This document shows positions 32,637 through 40,472 of a stretch of DNA of 50,967 nucleotides, one piece after another. Position numbers and translations under genes: made by a program. The notes under the pieces are model-generated. The model was not told the origin of the DNA, did no database searches, and saw only the letters and a list, made by a program, of their open reading frames with translations. How positions within the stretch are numbered: position 1 is the stretch's first letter; each line of letters opens with the position of its first letter. This stretch comes from Paractinoplanes polyasparticus (GTDB lineage Bacteria; Actinomycetota; Actinomycetes; Mycobacteriales; Micromonosporaceae), in NCBI RefSeq assembly GCF_019710575.1, contig NZ_JAHWFK010000047.1:1-50967 (forward strand), given 5' to 3'.

Positions 32637-34466
32637 ATGGAGACGTTGGAGTTTCAAGCCGAGGCCAGGCAGTTGTTGCAGTTGATGGTCCACTCGATCT
32701 ATTCGAACAAGGACATCTTCCTGCGCGAGCTGATCTCGAACGCCTCGGACGCGCTGGACAAGCTGCGGCTGGCGACCCTGCAGGACGGTCTGGAGGCGGA
32801 CGCCACCGATCTGCACATCGAGCTCGAGGCCGACGCCGAGGCCCGCACGTTGACCGTGCGTGACAACGGCATCGGCATGACCCGCGAGGAGGTCGTCGAG
32901 CTGATCGGCACGATCGCCAAGTCGGGCACGGCCGAGCTGCTCACCAAGCTGAAGGAAGCCAAGGAGAGCCCCGAGCTGATCGGCCAGTTCGGCGTCGGTT
33001 TCTACTCGACCTTCATGGTCGCCGACAAGGTCGAGCTGGTGACCCGCAAGGCCGGCACCGAGGGGCACGGCACCCGCTGGGAGTCGACCGGCGAGGGCAC
33101 CTTCACGATCGACGACGCGCCCGACGCGCCGATCGGCACGACCGTCACCGTCCACCTGCGCCCCAAGGACGAGGAGGACGCGCTCTACGACTACACGGAC
33201 AGCCCGAAGATCCGCGAGATCGTCAAGAAGTACTCGGACTTCATCTCGTTCCCGATCCGGATGGGCGACGACACGCTCAACTCGATGAAGGCCCTGTGGG
33301 CGCGCCCGCGATCCGAGGTGTCCGACGAGGAATACCACGAGTTCTACCGGCACATCAGCCACGACTGGTCCGAGCCGCTCGAGATCATCAACATGCGGGC
33401 CGAGGGCACCTTCGAGTACGAGGCCCTGCTGTTCCTGCCGTCCCGGGCCCCGCACGACCTGTTCCAGCGGGACGCCCGCCGCGGCCTCCAGCTCTACGTC
33501 AAGCGCGTCTTCATCATGGACGACAGCCGTGAGCTGATCCCCGACTACCTGCGCTTCGTCAAGGGCGTGGTCGACGCGGCCGATCTGTCGCTGAACATCT
33601 CGCGCGAGATCCTCCAGCAGGACAGGCACATCCAGATGATCCGCCGGCGGCTGGTCAAGAAGGTGCTGTCGACGATCAAGGACCTGCTGAACAACAATCC
33701 CGAGAAGTACGCGACGTTCTGGCGCGAGTTCGGCCGGGCGGTCAAGGAGGGCCTGCTCAACGACTCCGACAACCAGAAGGCGATCCTCGACGTCGCCACC
33801 TTCGCCTCCACCGCGGGCAGCGAGCCGACCACGCTCACCGCCTACCTCGAGCGGATGAAGGAGGGCCAGGACGAGATCTACTACCTGACCGGCGACAGCC
33901 GTTCCCAGGTCGAGAACTCGCCGCACATGGAGGCGTTCCAGGCCCAGGGGTACGAGGTGCTGATCCTGACCGACCCGGTCGACGAGATCTGGGTCGAGGC
34001 CGTGCCTGACTACGACGGCAAGAAGTTCCAGTCCATCGCGCGCGGCTCGGTCGACCTGCCCAAGGACAAGGAGGAGCCGGCGCCCGAGGGCGACTTCGCG
34101 CCGCTGCTCACCTATCTCAAGGAGCAGCTGACCGAGCAGGTCAAGGACGTCCGCCTCTCACACCGGCTCACCACCTCGGCCGCCTGCCTGGTCAGCGACA
34201 CCGACGACATCACGCCGGCGCTGGAGAAGATGTACCGGGCGATGGGTCAGGAGGGCCCGCGGGTCAAGCGGATCCTCGAGCTGAACCCGAATCACCCGCT
34301 GGTCGGTGGGCTGCGCTCGGCGCACGAGCAGCGGGCCGACGACGCGGCGCTGCCCGAGACGGCCGAGCTGCTGTACGGCACGGCGCTGCTGGCCGAGGGC
34401 GGCGACCTGGAGGACCCGGCCCGCTTCGCCAAGCTCCTCGCGGACCGCCTGGCCCGCACGGTCTGA
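32637..34466 (+). CDS. htpG: Molecular chaperone HtpG (Hsp90)
   Basis: 609 aa, ATP-dependent cytosolic chaperone working as a dimer. N-terminal ATPase: SNASDALDKLRLATLQDG, VRDNGIGMTREEVVELIGT, IAKSGTAELL, IGQFGVGFYSTFMVADKVEL, GTTVTVHLRPKD. Middle domain: LWARPRSEVSDEEYHEFY, LQLYVKRVFIMDDSRELIPD (including the Hsp90 RVFI(M)D block) and LNISREILQQDRHIQMI. The C-terminal dimerisation domain ends at ALLAEGGDLEDPARFAKLLA. Bacterial length, without the eukaryotic linker. Transcription appears to start at the ATG itself. It converges with the PfkB kinase gene (11-nt gap). Confidence 0.97.
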   Translation: METLEFQAEARQLLQLMVHSIYSNKDIFLRELISNASDALDKLRLATLQDGLEADATDLHIELEADAEARTLTVRDNGIGMTREEVVELIGTIAKSGTAELLTKLKEAKESPELIGQFGVGFYSTFMVADKVELVTRKAGTEGHGTRWESTGEGTFTIDDAPDAPIGTTVTVHLRPKDEEDALYDYTDSPKIREIVKKYSDFISFPIRMGDDTLNSMKALWARPRSEVSDEEYHEFYRHISHDWSEPLEIINMRAEGTFEYEALLFLPSRAPHDLFQRDARRGLQLYVKRVFIMDDSRELIPDYLRFVKGVVDAADLSLNISREILQQDRHIQMIRRRLVKKVLSTIKDLLNNNPEKYATFWREFGRAVKEGLLNDSDNQKAILDVATFASTAGSEPTTLTAYLERMKEGQDEIYYLTGDSRSQVENSPHMEAFQAQGYEVLILTDPVDEIWVEAVPDYDGKKFQSIARGSVDLPKDKEEPAPEGDFAPLLTYLKEQLTEQVKDVRLSHRLTTSAACLVSDTDDITPALEKMYRAMGQEGPRVKRILELNPNHPLVGGLRSAHEQRADDAALPETAELLYGTALLAEGGDLEDPARFAKLLADRLARTV

Positions 34467-34477
34467 AGACGCATGGT

Positions 34478-35272
34478 CTAAAGACGATCCAGCCAGTCCC
34501 GGGCGCCGGGGTGCCGCACACGCACCCCGGCCACCCGGATCGCTTCGGCCAGCGCGTCCTCCATGGTGGAACCGCCCGCCAGGAAGAAGGCGAGCGCGCC
34601 GTGGAACGCGTCGCCTGCCCCCGAGGTCTCGACGGCGTCGACCGGCGGGACGGCCACCGACCGCGTGACGCCGCCGGAGGTCCAGGTCACGGGGGCGGGA
34701 CCGTGGGTGACGACGACATGCGGCGCCTCGACGACGCCGGCGGGGTGGCGGAACGCGGACGAGCAGGCGACCACCTCGGCGTACGGCAGGATGTCGGCGA
34801 ACACGGGCCGCCACGTTCCCGCGTCGACCACCAGGCGGCGCGCGGCCCGCGCGGCGGCCACGGCGAGCGCGGGGTGATGCCCGTCGACCAGCGTCAGCGC
34901 GGCTTCCGGCAAGCCCTCCGGCGGTACGGAGAACTCCAGCTCACCGGCGTTGCGGCTGATGATCGTGCGTTCGTGGCCGGCGACCACGATGCTCGACACC
35001 GGCGGCGGGGCCCCGGAGGCGGCGGCCGTGTCGATCACCCGTACGCCGTGGTTCTGCAGATCGGAGCGGATGAGCGCCCCCAGCGGATGCGAGCCGATCG
35101 CGGTGACCAGGGTGACGGGGGCGCCCAACGCGGCCGCCGTGACCGCGGCGTTGGCAGCCGGACCGCCGGCCGCGACCTCGAACGCCGTGGCCTGGGCCTT
35201 CTCGTCGGCGCCGGGGATCCGGCCGACCCGGTAGACGAGGTCGACAGTGGCCAGCCCGACGCAGAGGATCAT
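34478..35272 (-). CDS. PfkB-family carbohydrate kinase
   Basis: 264 aa, rather short for a ribokinase-like enzyme (usually 290-320). Motif 1: EVAAGGPAANAAVTAAALGA. Motif 2: VETSGAGDAFHGALAFFLAG, with the catalytic Asp in GAGD. Middle strands: ILCVGLATVDLVYRVGRIPG and TIISRNAGELEF. It would phosphorylate a sugar, nucleoside or similar alcohol with ATP; specificity cannot be told. The start is the ATG giving MILCVGLATVDL, in an ATGA overlap with the EVE-domain gene. The much longer open frame upstream is a shadow of that gene. Confidence 0.88.
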   Translation of the reverse strand: MILCVGLATVDLVYRVGRIPGADEKAQATAFEVAAGGPAANAAVTAAALGAPVTLVTAIGSHPLGALIRSDLQNHGVRVIDTAAASGAPPPVSSIVVAGHERTIISRNAGELEFSVPPEGLPEAALTLVDGHHPALAVAAARAARRLVVDAGTWRPVFADILPYAEVVACSSAFRHPAGVVEAPHVVVTHGPAPVTWTSGGVTRSVAVPPVDAVETSGAGDAFHGALAFFLAGGSTMEDALAEAIRVAGVRVRHPGARDWLDRL

Positions 35273-35637
35273 TCCGCGACCGGCGCCGCACCGGGCACGC
35301 GCTCCTCGACGGCCTGCCACTGGGCGGGGGTGAGCGGGAACGGGTTGCTGCCGCCGGGCATACGCAGCACGAGCGCGTCGCGGAACCGCTCGTCGGCCCT
35401 CAGGGCGTCGCGCCGGATGGGCCGCCCGGTGAACGTGCGCGCGAAGTCGACGGTGATCAGCCCGTCGTGCGGCGCCTCGGTGATCGTGCCGACGGCCGCC
35501 ACCCCGCCGTCGCGCCCGCTCAGCCAGAGCGCCACGCCGTCGCCGGCCGTGATCAGCTCGCGGTAGCGGCGGACCGTCCAGTCGCCGCTGCCGCACTCGC
35601 CCCGCGCCGGATTGTGCTGCAGAAGCCAGTACGCCAT
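35269..35637 (-). CDS. EVE/PUA-like domain protein
   Basis: 122 aa. MAYWLLQHNPARGECGSGDW, then VRRYRELITAGDGVALWLSG and VAAVGTITEAPHDGL, and near the end LVLRMPGGSNPFPLTPAQWQ. This order (Trp-containing first strand, W-L-S-G strand, final LT-x2-x-W/Q helix) fits the EVE domain, a PUA-like fold that binds modified bases or RNA. Small stand-alone EVE proteins have no settled role. It is co-translated with the PfkB kinase (4-nt overlap). GGGTAA directly precedes the ATG, so ribosome binding is weak. Alternative: an ASCH-type domain; both share the fold. Confidence 0.75.
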   Translation of the reverse strand: MAYWLLQHNPARGECGSGDWTVRRYRELITAGDGVALWLSGRDGGVAAVGTITEAPHDGLITVDFARTFTGRPIRRDALRADERFRDALVLRMPGGSNPFPLTPAQWQAVEERVPGAAPVAE

Positions 35638-35653
35638 TTACCCAGTCTGCTGC

Positions 35654-35809
35654 TCAGTCCGACAATTCGCGCAGGAAGACACCGATGTTGCGGAACACCT
35701 CGGCGATGCCGTCGCCGATGCCCTGCGCGATCTCGGACGCCGGGCCGGGATTGGTGCCGATGTAGAAGATGACGAGGACGAGCACGATCCAGCCGAGGGC
35801 TTTTTTCAT
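35654..35809 (-). CDS. 51-aa membrane microprotein
   Basis: A short frame with AAGGGAG about 11 nt before the ATG. The product starts MKKALGWIVLVLVIFYIGTN, one clear transmembrane helix, then NPGPASEIAQGIGDGIAEVF and an amphipathic end (RNIGVFLRELSD). It lies between the amidohydrolase gene (75 nt) and the EVE gene (16 nt), all on the minus strand. It resembles short actinobacterial membrane peptides of unknown role. The ribosome site and proximity to the following gene support it. Confidence 0.7.
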   Translation of the reverse strand: MKKALGWIVLVLVIFYIGTNPGPASEIAQGIGDGIAEVFRNIGVFLRELSD

Positions 35810-35884
35810 GGGACCGGCTCCCTTCCCGGTGCGGGCGTCTGCCTACATGATCGTGGCACGTCGGCGCACGCCTTTGGCGCACCT

Positions 35885-36742
35885 TCACCCGCGCGGCGCG
35901 AAGAGCACCTGCGCATTCGTCCAGCAGACGGCTCGCAACCAGTCGTCGCCCAGCTCGAGCCGGGCCAGTGACTCCAGCTGGTGTTCGTACGGATACGGAA
36001 TGTTGGGGAAGTCGCTGCCGAGCAGCGCCTTGCCGGCCAGGCCGAGATCCCGCAGCCGCGGCCGGAGCGCGCGGGGGAACGGCGCCAGCTGCTCGAAGAA
36101 GTCGGTGAACGCCATCGTCGTGTCGAGCCGGACGCCGGCGTAGCGCTCGGCCAGCTCGAGAAAGCCGTCGTACTCGGGCGCGCCCGCGTGGGCGACGATC
36201 ACCTCCAGCGAAGGATGGCGGGTCAGCACCTCGCCGATCGGGCCGGGTCCGGTGAAGCCGGCGGCCACCGGCCCGGAGCCGGCGTGCACGACGACCGGGG
36301 CGCCGGCCTCGGCGAGCAGGCCCCACACCGCGTCCAGCTCCGGAAGGCGCGGGTCGAAGCCGCCCACCTGCAGGTGCAGCTTCCAGATCCGGGCGCCACG
36401 GTCCAGAGCATCCCGCGCGTACGCCTCCACGCCTGCCTCGGGGAAAAAGGTGGCACTGGGCAGGCAGCCGGGCGTTCGCTCGGCGAAGGCGAGGGTCCAG
36501 TCGTTGAGGTCGGCCGCCATGGCCGGGCGATGGGCGTATGCCAGGGCGCTGAACATCGTGACGCCGAGCCCGCGCAGCGTGTCGAGGCGCTCCTGCTCGG
36601 AGCCGCGATAGGTGATCGGCCACGGGCGGCCGATCGCCGGTTCCGCCCGGTCGAAGTACTCCCAGACGCGGCGTTGCATGCGAGGCGGCAGGAAGTGCGT
36701 GTGCACGTCGGCGAGGCCGGGCAGGGCGAGGCGTTCGATCAC
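35885..36742 (-). CDS. Amidohydrolase family protein (TIM-barrel, amidohydrolase-2 type)
   Basis: 285 aa, GTG start. Metal-binding layout: LADVHTHFLPP (HxH), IWKLHLQVGGFDPR, GAPVVVHAGSGPVAAG, LEVIVAHAGAPEYDGF and the final Asp in ALLGSDFPNIPYPYE. This is the pattern of the ACMSD/amidohydrolase-2 group (decarboxylases and hydrolases of cyclic or aromatic acids). The substrate is unknown. It is divergent from an MFS drug-type exporter with a TetR gene, so it may belong to the same detoxification response (inference). TAGACT lies 6 nt before the GTG and no ribosome site exists, suggesting a leaderless message. Confidence 0.85.
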   Translation of the reverse strand: MIERLALPGLADVHTHFLPPRMQRRVWEYFDRAEPAIGRPWPITYRGSEQERLDTLRGLGVTMFSALAYAHRPAMAADLNDWTLAFAERTPGCLPSATFFPEAGVEAYARDALDRGARIWKLHLQVGGFDPRLPELDAVWGLLAEAGAPVVVHAGSGPVAAGFTGPGPIGEVLTRHPSLEVIVAHAGAPEYDGFLELAERYAGVRLDTTMAFTDFFEQLAPFPRALRPRLRDLGLAGKALLGSDFPNIPYPYEHQLESLARLELGDDWLRAVCWTNAQVLFAPRG

Positions 36743-36795
36743 GTCGCCAGTCTAGGCATTGACACTAACAACCAAATGACAGCTACTATCAAAAT
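36743..36795. promoter_or_regulatory. Compact divergent promoters with operator-like palindrome
   Basis: Only 53 bp separate the two starts. Rightward: TTGACA (36759-36764), 19-nt spacer, TACTAT (36784-36789), then CAAAAT and the MFS ATG. Leftward: TAGACT (36754-36749) 6 nt before the amidohydrolase GTG. TGACAG-CTA-CTATCA (36777-36791) is a palindrome with one mismatch overlapping the rightward -10 box, a good place for the TetR protein encoded downstream to repress. Confidence 0.6.
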
Positions 36796-38280
36796 ATGCT
36801 GACTTCCACTTCGCGCTGGTACGCGCTCGCCGCCGTGGCGCTGAGCACGCTTGCGGTCGGCCTCGACACCACCGTGCTCAGCGTCGCGCTGCCCACCCTC
36901 GCCCGCGATCTCGACGCCACCACCGGCGACCTCCAGTGGTTCACCACCGCCTACCTGCTGGTCCTGGCGGCGGCGCTGCTGCCCGCGGGCGTGCTCGGCG
37001 ACCGGCTCGGCCGCCGGCGCATGCTGATCGGCGCCCTCATGCTCTTCGGCGCCGCCTCTGTCGCCTGCGCCTACGCCCAGACGTCGGGCCAGCTCATCGC
37101 CGCCCGCGCGGCGCTCGGCCTGGGCGCGGCCGTGATCATGCCGCTCTCCGGCGCCGTGCTCACCGTGCTCTTCCCGGCGGGGGAGCGGACCCGGGCCATG
37201 TCGATCTGGGTGACCGCGAGCGCGCTCGGCATCCCCCTCGGCCCACTGCTGGGCGGCTGGCTGCTCGACAACTTCTGGTGGGGCTCGGTGTTCCTGATCA
37301 ACGTGCCGGTCGTGGTGGCCGGCGTGCTGGCGCTGACGCTCTGGCTGCCCGAGTCGCACGGCGCGCGCTCCCGTCTCGACCTGCCGGGCATCGTGCTCTC
37401 CGCGGCCGGGCTGGCCGGGGTCACGTACGGGATCATCGAGGCCGGCGAGCGCGGCTGGTCCGACGCCCGGTCGCTGATCACCATCGCGGCCGGAATCGCG
37501 CTGCTCGCCGGCTTCATGCTGTGGCAGCGCCGCGCCGCCCACCCGTTGGTCGACCTGGCGCTGTTCCGCAACCGCGCCTTCACCGGCGGCGCTGTGCTGG
37601 CCACGGTGGCCAGCTTCGCGATGCTCGGCCTGCTGTTCTCGCTGCCGCAACTGTTCTCGGCGGTCGGCGGCCACGACGCGTTCGGCTCCGGGCTGCGGCT
37701 GCTGCCGGTCATCGGTGGCCTGGTCGTGGGCGCGCGGTTCGCCGAGAAGCTGGCCCGGCGGCTCGGGGCGCGGCTGGTCATCGCGGGCGGGCTCGGTTTG
37801 ATCGCGATCGCGTCGCTGCTCGGGGCGCAGACCACGGCGACCACCGGCTATGGCTACATCGCCGTCTGGATCACGATCACCGGACTCGGGCTCGGGCTGA
37901 CCATGCCGCCGGCGCTGGACGCGGCGCTCGGTGCGCTGCCGCCGACCGGCAGCGGCGTCGGGAACGCGTTGCTGCAGGCGATGCGCCAGGTCGGCGGGGC
38001 GATCGGGGTGGCCGTGCTGGGGACGGTGCTGAACTCGGCGTACCGGGAACGCGTGCCCTCGGTGGCCGCCGACAGTGTCACCTCGGGTGTGGCGGTCGCG
38101 CGGCAAACCGGCGATGTGGGGCTCCTGGCCTCGGTGCAGCAGGCTTTCGCGTACGGAATGGAAAGGTCTCTGCTGGTGGCCGGGGCGCTCGCGCTGGCCG
38201 GGGTGGTGCTCGCGCTGACCGTCATGCCGAAGCGCGCCGCCGAGCCGCAGCCGGAGGTGCTGGCAGAATCACTGCTATGA
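36796..38280 (+). CDS. MFS drug-exporter, DHA2 (14-helix) type
   Basis: 494 aa proton-driven efflux transporter. The start MLTSTSRWYALAAVALSTLA leads to LDTTVLSVALPTLARDLDAT (motif D1-like), then FTTAYLLVLAAALLPAGVLG and DRLGRRRMLIGALMLFGAAS (motif A). About 14 helices are predicted, the DHA2/QacA/EmrB layout. The C-terminus ALALAGVVLALTVMPKRAAE is cytoplasmic. Its stop overlaps the TetR start (ATGA), making a regulator-exporter operon. It has a good -35/-10 promoter directly abutting the ATG. The substrate is unknown, most likely a hydrophobic toxic compound. Confidence 0.92.
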   Translation: MLTSTSRWYALAAVALSTLAVGLDTTVLSVALPTLARDLDATTGDLQWFTTAYLLVLAAALLPAGVLGDRLGRRRMLIGALMLFGAASVACAYAQTSGQLIAARAALGLGAAVIMPLSGAVLTVLFPAGERTRAMSIWVTASALGIPLGPLLGGWLLDNFWWGSVFLINVPVVVAGVLALTLWLPESHGARSRLDLPGIVLSAAGLAGVTYGIIEAGERGWSDARSLITIAAGIALLAGFMLWQRRAAHPLVDLALFRNRAFTGGAVLATVASFAMLGLLFSLPQLFSAVGGHDAFGSGLRLLPVIGGLVVGARFAEKLARRLGARLVIAGGLGLIAIASLLGAQTTATTGYGYIAVWITITGLGLGLTMPPALDAALGALPPTGSGVGNALLQAMRQVGGAIGVAVLGTVLNSAYRERVPSVAADSVTSGVAVARQTGDVGLLASVQQAFAYGMERSLLVAGALALAGVVLALTVMPKRAAEPQPEVLAESLL

Positions 38281-38870
38281 CCTCAGGGTTGCGGGAGCGG
38301 AAGAAGGCGAAGACGCGGGCGGCCATCCGCGACGCCGCGATGCGCCTGTTCACCGAGCAGGGCTACGCCGCGACCACGGTGGAGCAGATCGCGGAGGCGT
38401 CCGAGGTCTCGCCGAGCACGTTCTTCCGCTACTTCCCGACCAAGGAGGACGTCGTCCTCACCGACGACTACGACCCGCTGATCCTCGCCGCGATCCGCGA
38501 CCAGCCCGCCGAGACCCCGGTCGTCGAGGCGGTGCTGCTCGGCATGCGGGAGGTCTTCGACCGCTTCACCGAGGACGAGTGGGTCAGCGAGCGCCGCCGC
38601 CAGGAACTGTTCCGCACCGTGCCCGAGCTGAAGGCCCGCCAGCAGCAACAGACCCTCGACGCCGTCGACATGCTGGCCGGCGTGATCGCCGAGCGCCTCG
38701 GCGTGCCGGCCGACGACGCGGGGGCCCGGGCCCTGACCGGCGCGCTGGTCGGCGTCTTGCTGGCGTTCCTCTATCCGTCACACACGGCCGGCTTTCAGCC
38801 CGACGACTTCGACCGGGTCAAGCGGGCCCTGATCAGCGTCCGTGAGCACCTGGCGCCCCTCGAGCTCTGA
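38277..38870 (+). CDS. TetR-family repressor
   Basis: 197 aa. N-terminal helix-turn-helix: RERKKAKTRAAIRDAAMRLF, TEQGYAATTVEQIAEASEVS and PSTFFRYFPTKEDVVL, the TetR signature. The ligand-binding C-terminal half ends VREHLAPLEL. It is co-translated with the upstream MFS gene through a 4-nt overlap. It most likely represses that operon by binding the palindrome at 36777-36791 and is released by the exported compound (inference). Its effect on the divergent amidohydrolase gene is possible because both promoters share the same 53 bp. Confidence 0.93.
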   Translation: MTSGLRERKKAKTRAAIRDAAMRLFTEQGYAATTVEQIAEASEVSPSTFFRYFPTKEDVVLTDDYDPLILAAIRDQPAETPVVEAVLLGMREVFDRFTEDEWVSERRRQELFRTVPELKARQQQQTLDAVDMLAGVIAERLGVPADDAGARALTGALVGVLLAFLYPSHTAGFQPDDFDRVKRALISVREHLAPLEL

Positions 38871-38897
38871 ATCATCCGACATTTTCGATCATGGCGG

Positions 38898-38931
38898 TTG
38901 AACGATCGTTCGGCGGGGTAACCGCGCGATC
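38898..38931 (+). promoter_or_regulatory. Promoter region of the GntP gene with perfect palindrome
   Basis: GAACGATCGTTC (38900-38911) is a perfect 12-bp palindrome. It overlaps TTGAAC (38898-38903), a possible -35. TAACCG (38919-38924) stands 15 nt later and 7 nt before the ATG at 38932. The position suits an operator that blocks RNA polymerase. The regulator is not identified; the neighbouring TetR gene ends 61 nt upstream of the ATG. Confidence 0.5.
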
Positions 38932-40386
38932 ATGACGATGCTGGCCGCTGAGGCGATCACCGACGCGGGGACCGGGCAGCTCGTGCTCGCCGCCGTGCTC
39001 GGCATTGTGGTTGTGGTGCTGCTGATCGCGTGGGCGAAGTGGCATCCGTTCCTGGCTCTGATCATGGGCTCCGCGGCTCTGGGCCTCGTGGCGGGAGCGT
39101 CGCCGGGAGCCACGATCGACTCGTTCACGGCCGGGCTGGGCAGCACCGTCGGCAATGTCGGGCTGCTGATCGCGCTCGGCTCGATGATCGGCGCGCTGCT
39201 GGCCGAGTCGGGCGGCGCCGACGGCATCGTGAACCGGATCGTCAACAGCGTCACCGGCTCGGCCCTGCCCTGGGCCATGGCCGGTGTGGCCGCGCTGATC
39301 GGGCTGCCGCTGTTCTTCGAGGTCGGCGTGGTGCTGCTCGTGCCGATCGTGCTGCTGGTGGCCCGGCGTACGGACATCGGCCTGCTCCGCATCGGCATCC
39401 CGGCGCTGGCCGGCCTGTCCGTGCTGCACGGCCTGGTGCCGCCGCACCCCGGACCGCTGGTCGCCATCGCCAACCTCAACGCCGACCTGGGCCTGACCCT
39501 GCTGTTCGGGCTGATCTGCGCGATCCCGACGGTCATCATCGCCGGGCCGGTCTTCGGCAACTGGATCGCCAAGCGCGTGCACGTGCCCGTGCCGGCCCTG
39601 GTCGGCGCCGCCGCCGGTCCGGCCGGGGGCCAGGACTTCGTCGACCGGGACGACGTGGCCAACCCGGCGACGGGCGAGCCGGCCGAACTGGTCGACAAGC
39701 AGCTGCCGGCGGGCCGGCGCAATCCCGGCTTCGCGGCGGCCGTCCTGACCGTCCTCGTGCCGATCGTGCTCATGCTCGCCCGTGCCGTCGCCGAGCTGAC
39801 CCTGACCGAGGGGAACAGCGTCCGGGGCTTCTTCGAGGTGCTCGGGGAGCCGGTGGTCGCGCTGCTGCTCGGCCTGCTGCTGGCCATGTGGACGCTCGGC
39901 AGGCGAGCCGGTTTCGACCGTGAGCAGACCTCGGCGGTCATCGGCGGCTCGCTGCCGCCGATCGCCGGCATTCTTCTCATCGTGGCCGCGGGCGGCGGCT
40001 TCAAGCAGGTGTTGGTCGACGCGGGCGTCGGCAACGTGGTGGCCGACGCCGCCAAGGACGCGAACATCAACGCGCTGGTGCTGGGCTTCCTGGTCGCGGT
40101 CGGCATCCGGCTCGCGACCGGCTCGGCCACCGTCGCGACGATCACCGCCGCCGGCATCGTGGCACCGCTGGCCACCACCCTCGACAAGCCCACGGTGGCG
40201 CTGCTGGCGCTGGCCATCGGGGCCGGCTCGCTGTTCTTCTCGCACGTCAACGACGCCGGGTTCTGGCTGGTCAAGGAGTACTTCGGGATGACCGTGGGCC
40301 AGACCATCAAGACCTGGTCGGTGATGGAGACGATCATCTCGGTGGTCGGCTTCGCCTGCGTGATGGTGTTGAGCGTCTTCGTCTGA
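38932..40386 (+). CDS. GntP-family gluconate/organic acid permease
   Basis: 484 aa integral membrane symporter with about 12-14 helices. Family blocks: FLALIMGSAALGLVAGASPG, GSMIGALLAESGGADGIVNR, LIGLPLFFEVGVVLLVPIVL, LHGLVPPHPGPLVAIANLNA, and later ATGSATVATITAAGIVAPLA and GSLFFSHVNDAGFWLVKEYF. These match GntP/GntT, which import gluconate or related sugar acids with protons. No gluconate kinase gene is near, so the substrate is uncertain. A basic loop near the middle (KQLPAGRRNPGF) is cytoplasmic. The ATG at 38932 was chosen; an ATG two codons downstream is equally possible. There is no clear ribosome site. Confidence 0.93.
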   Translation: MTMLAAEAITDAGTGQLVLAAVLGIVVVVLLIAWAKWHPFLALIMGSAALGLVAGASPGATIDSFTAGLGSTVGNVGLLIALGSMIGALLAESGGADGIVNRIVNSVTGSALPWAMAGVAALIGLPLFFEVGVVLLVPIVLLVARRTDIGLLRIGIPALAGLSVLHGLVPPHPGPLVAIANLNADLGLTLLFGLICAIPTVIIAGPVFGNWIAKRVHVPVPALVGAAAGPAGGQDFVDRDDVANPATGEPAELVDKQLPAGRRNPGFAAAVLTVLVPIVLMLARAVAELTLTEGNSVRGFFEVLGEPVVALLLGLLLAMWTLGRRAGFDREQTSAVIGGSLPPIAGILLIVAAGGGFKQVLVDAGVGNVVADAAKDANINALVLGFLVAVGIRLATGSATVATITAAGIVAPLATTLDKPTVALLALAIGAGSLFFSHVNDAGFWLVKEYFGMTVGQTIKTWSVMETIISVVGFACVMVLSVFV

Positions 40387-40472
40387 CGGCGCGGGGAACG
40401 TCGTCCGTTCGGTCGCTTTTGCCACCTGATCGGGAGCGCATCTCCGGGATGGAAGCGTAGTTAACGAGCAAT

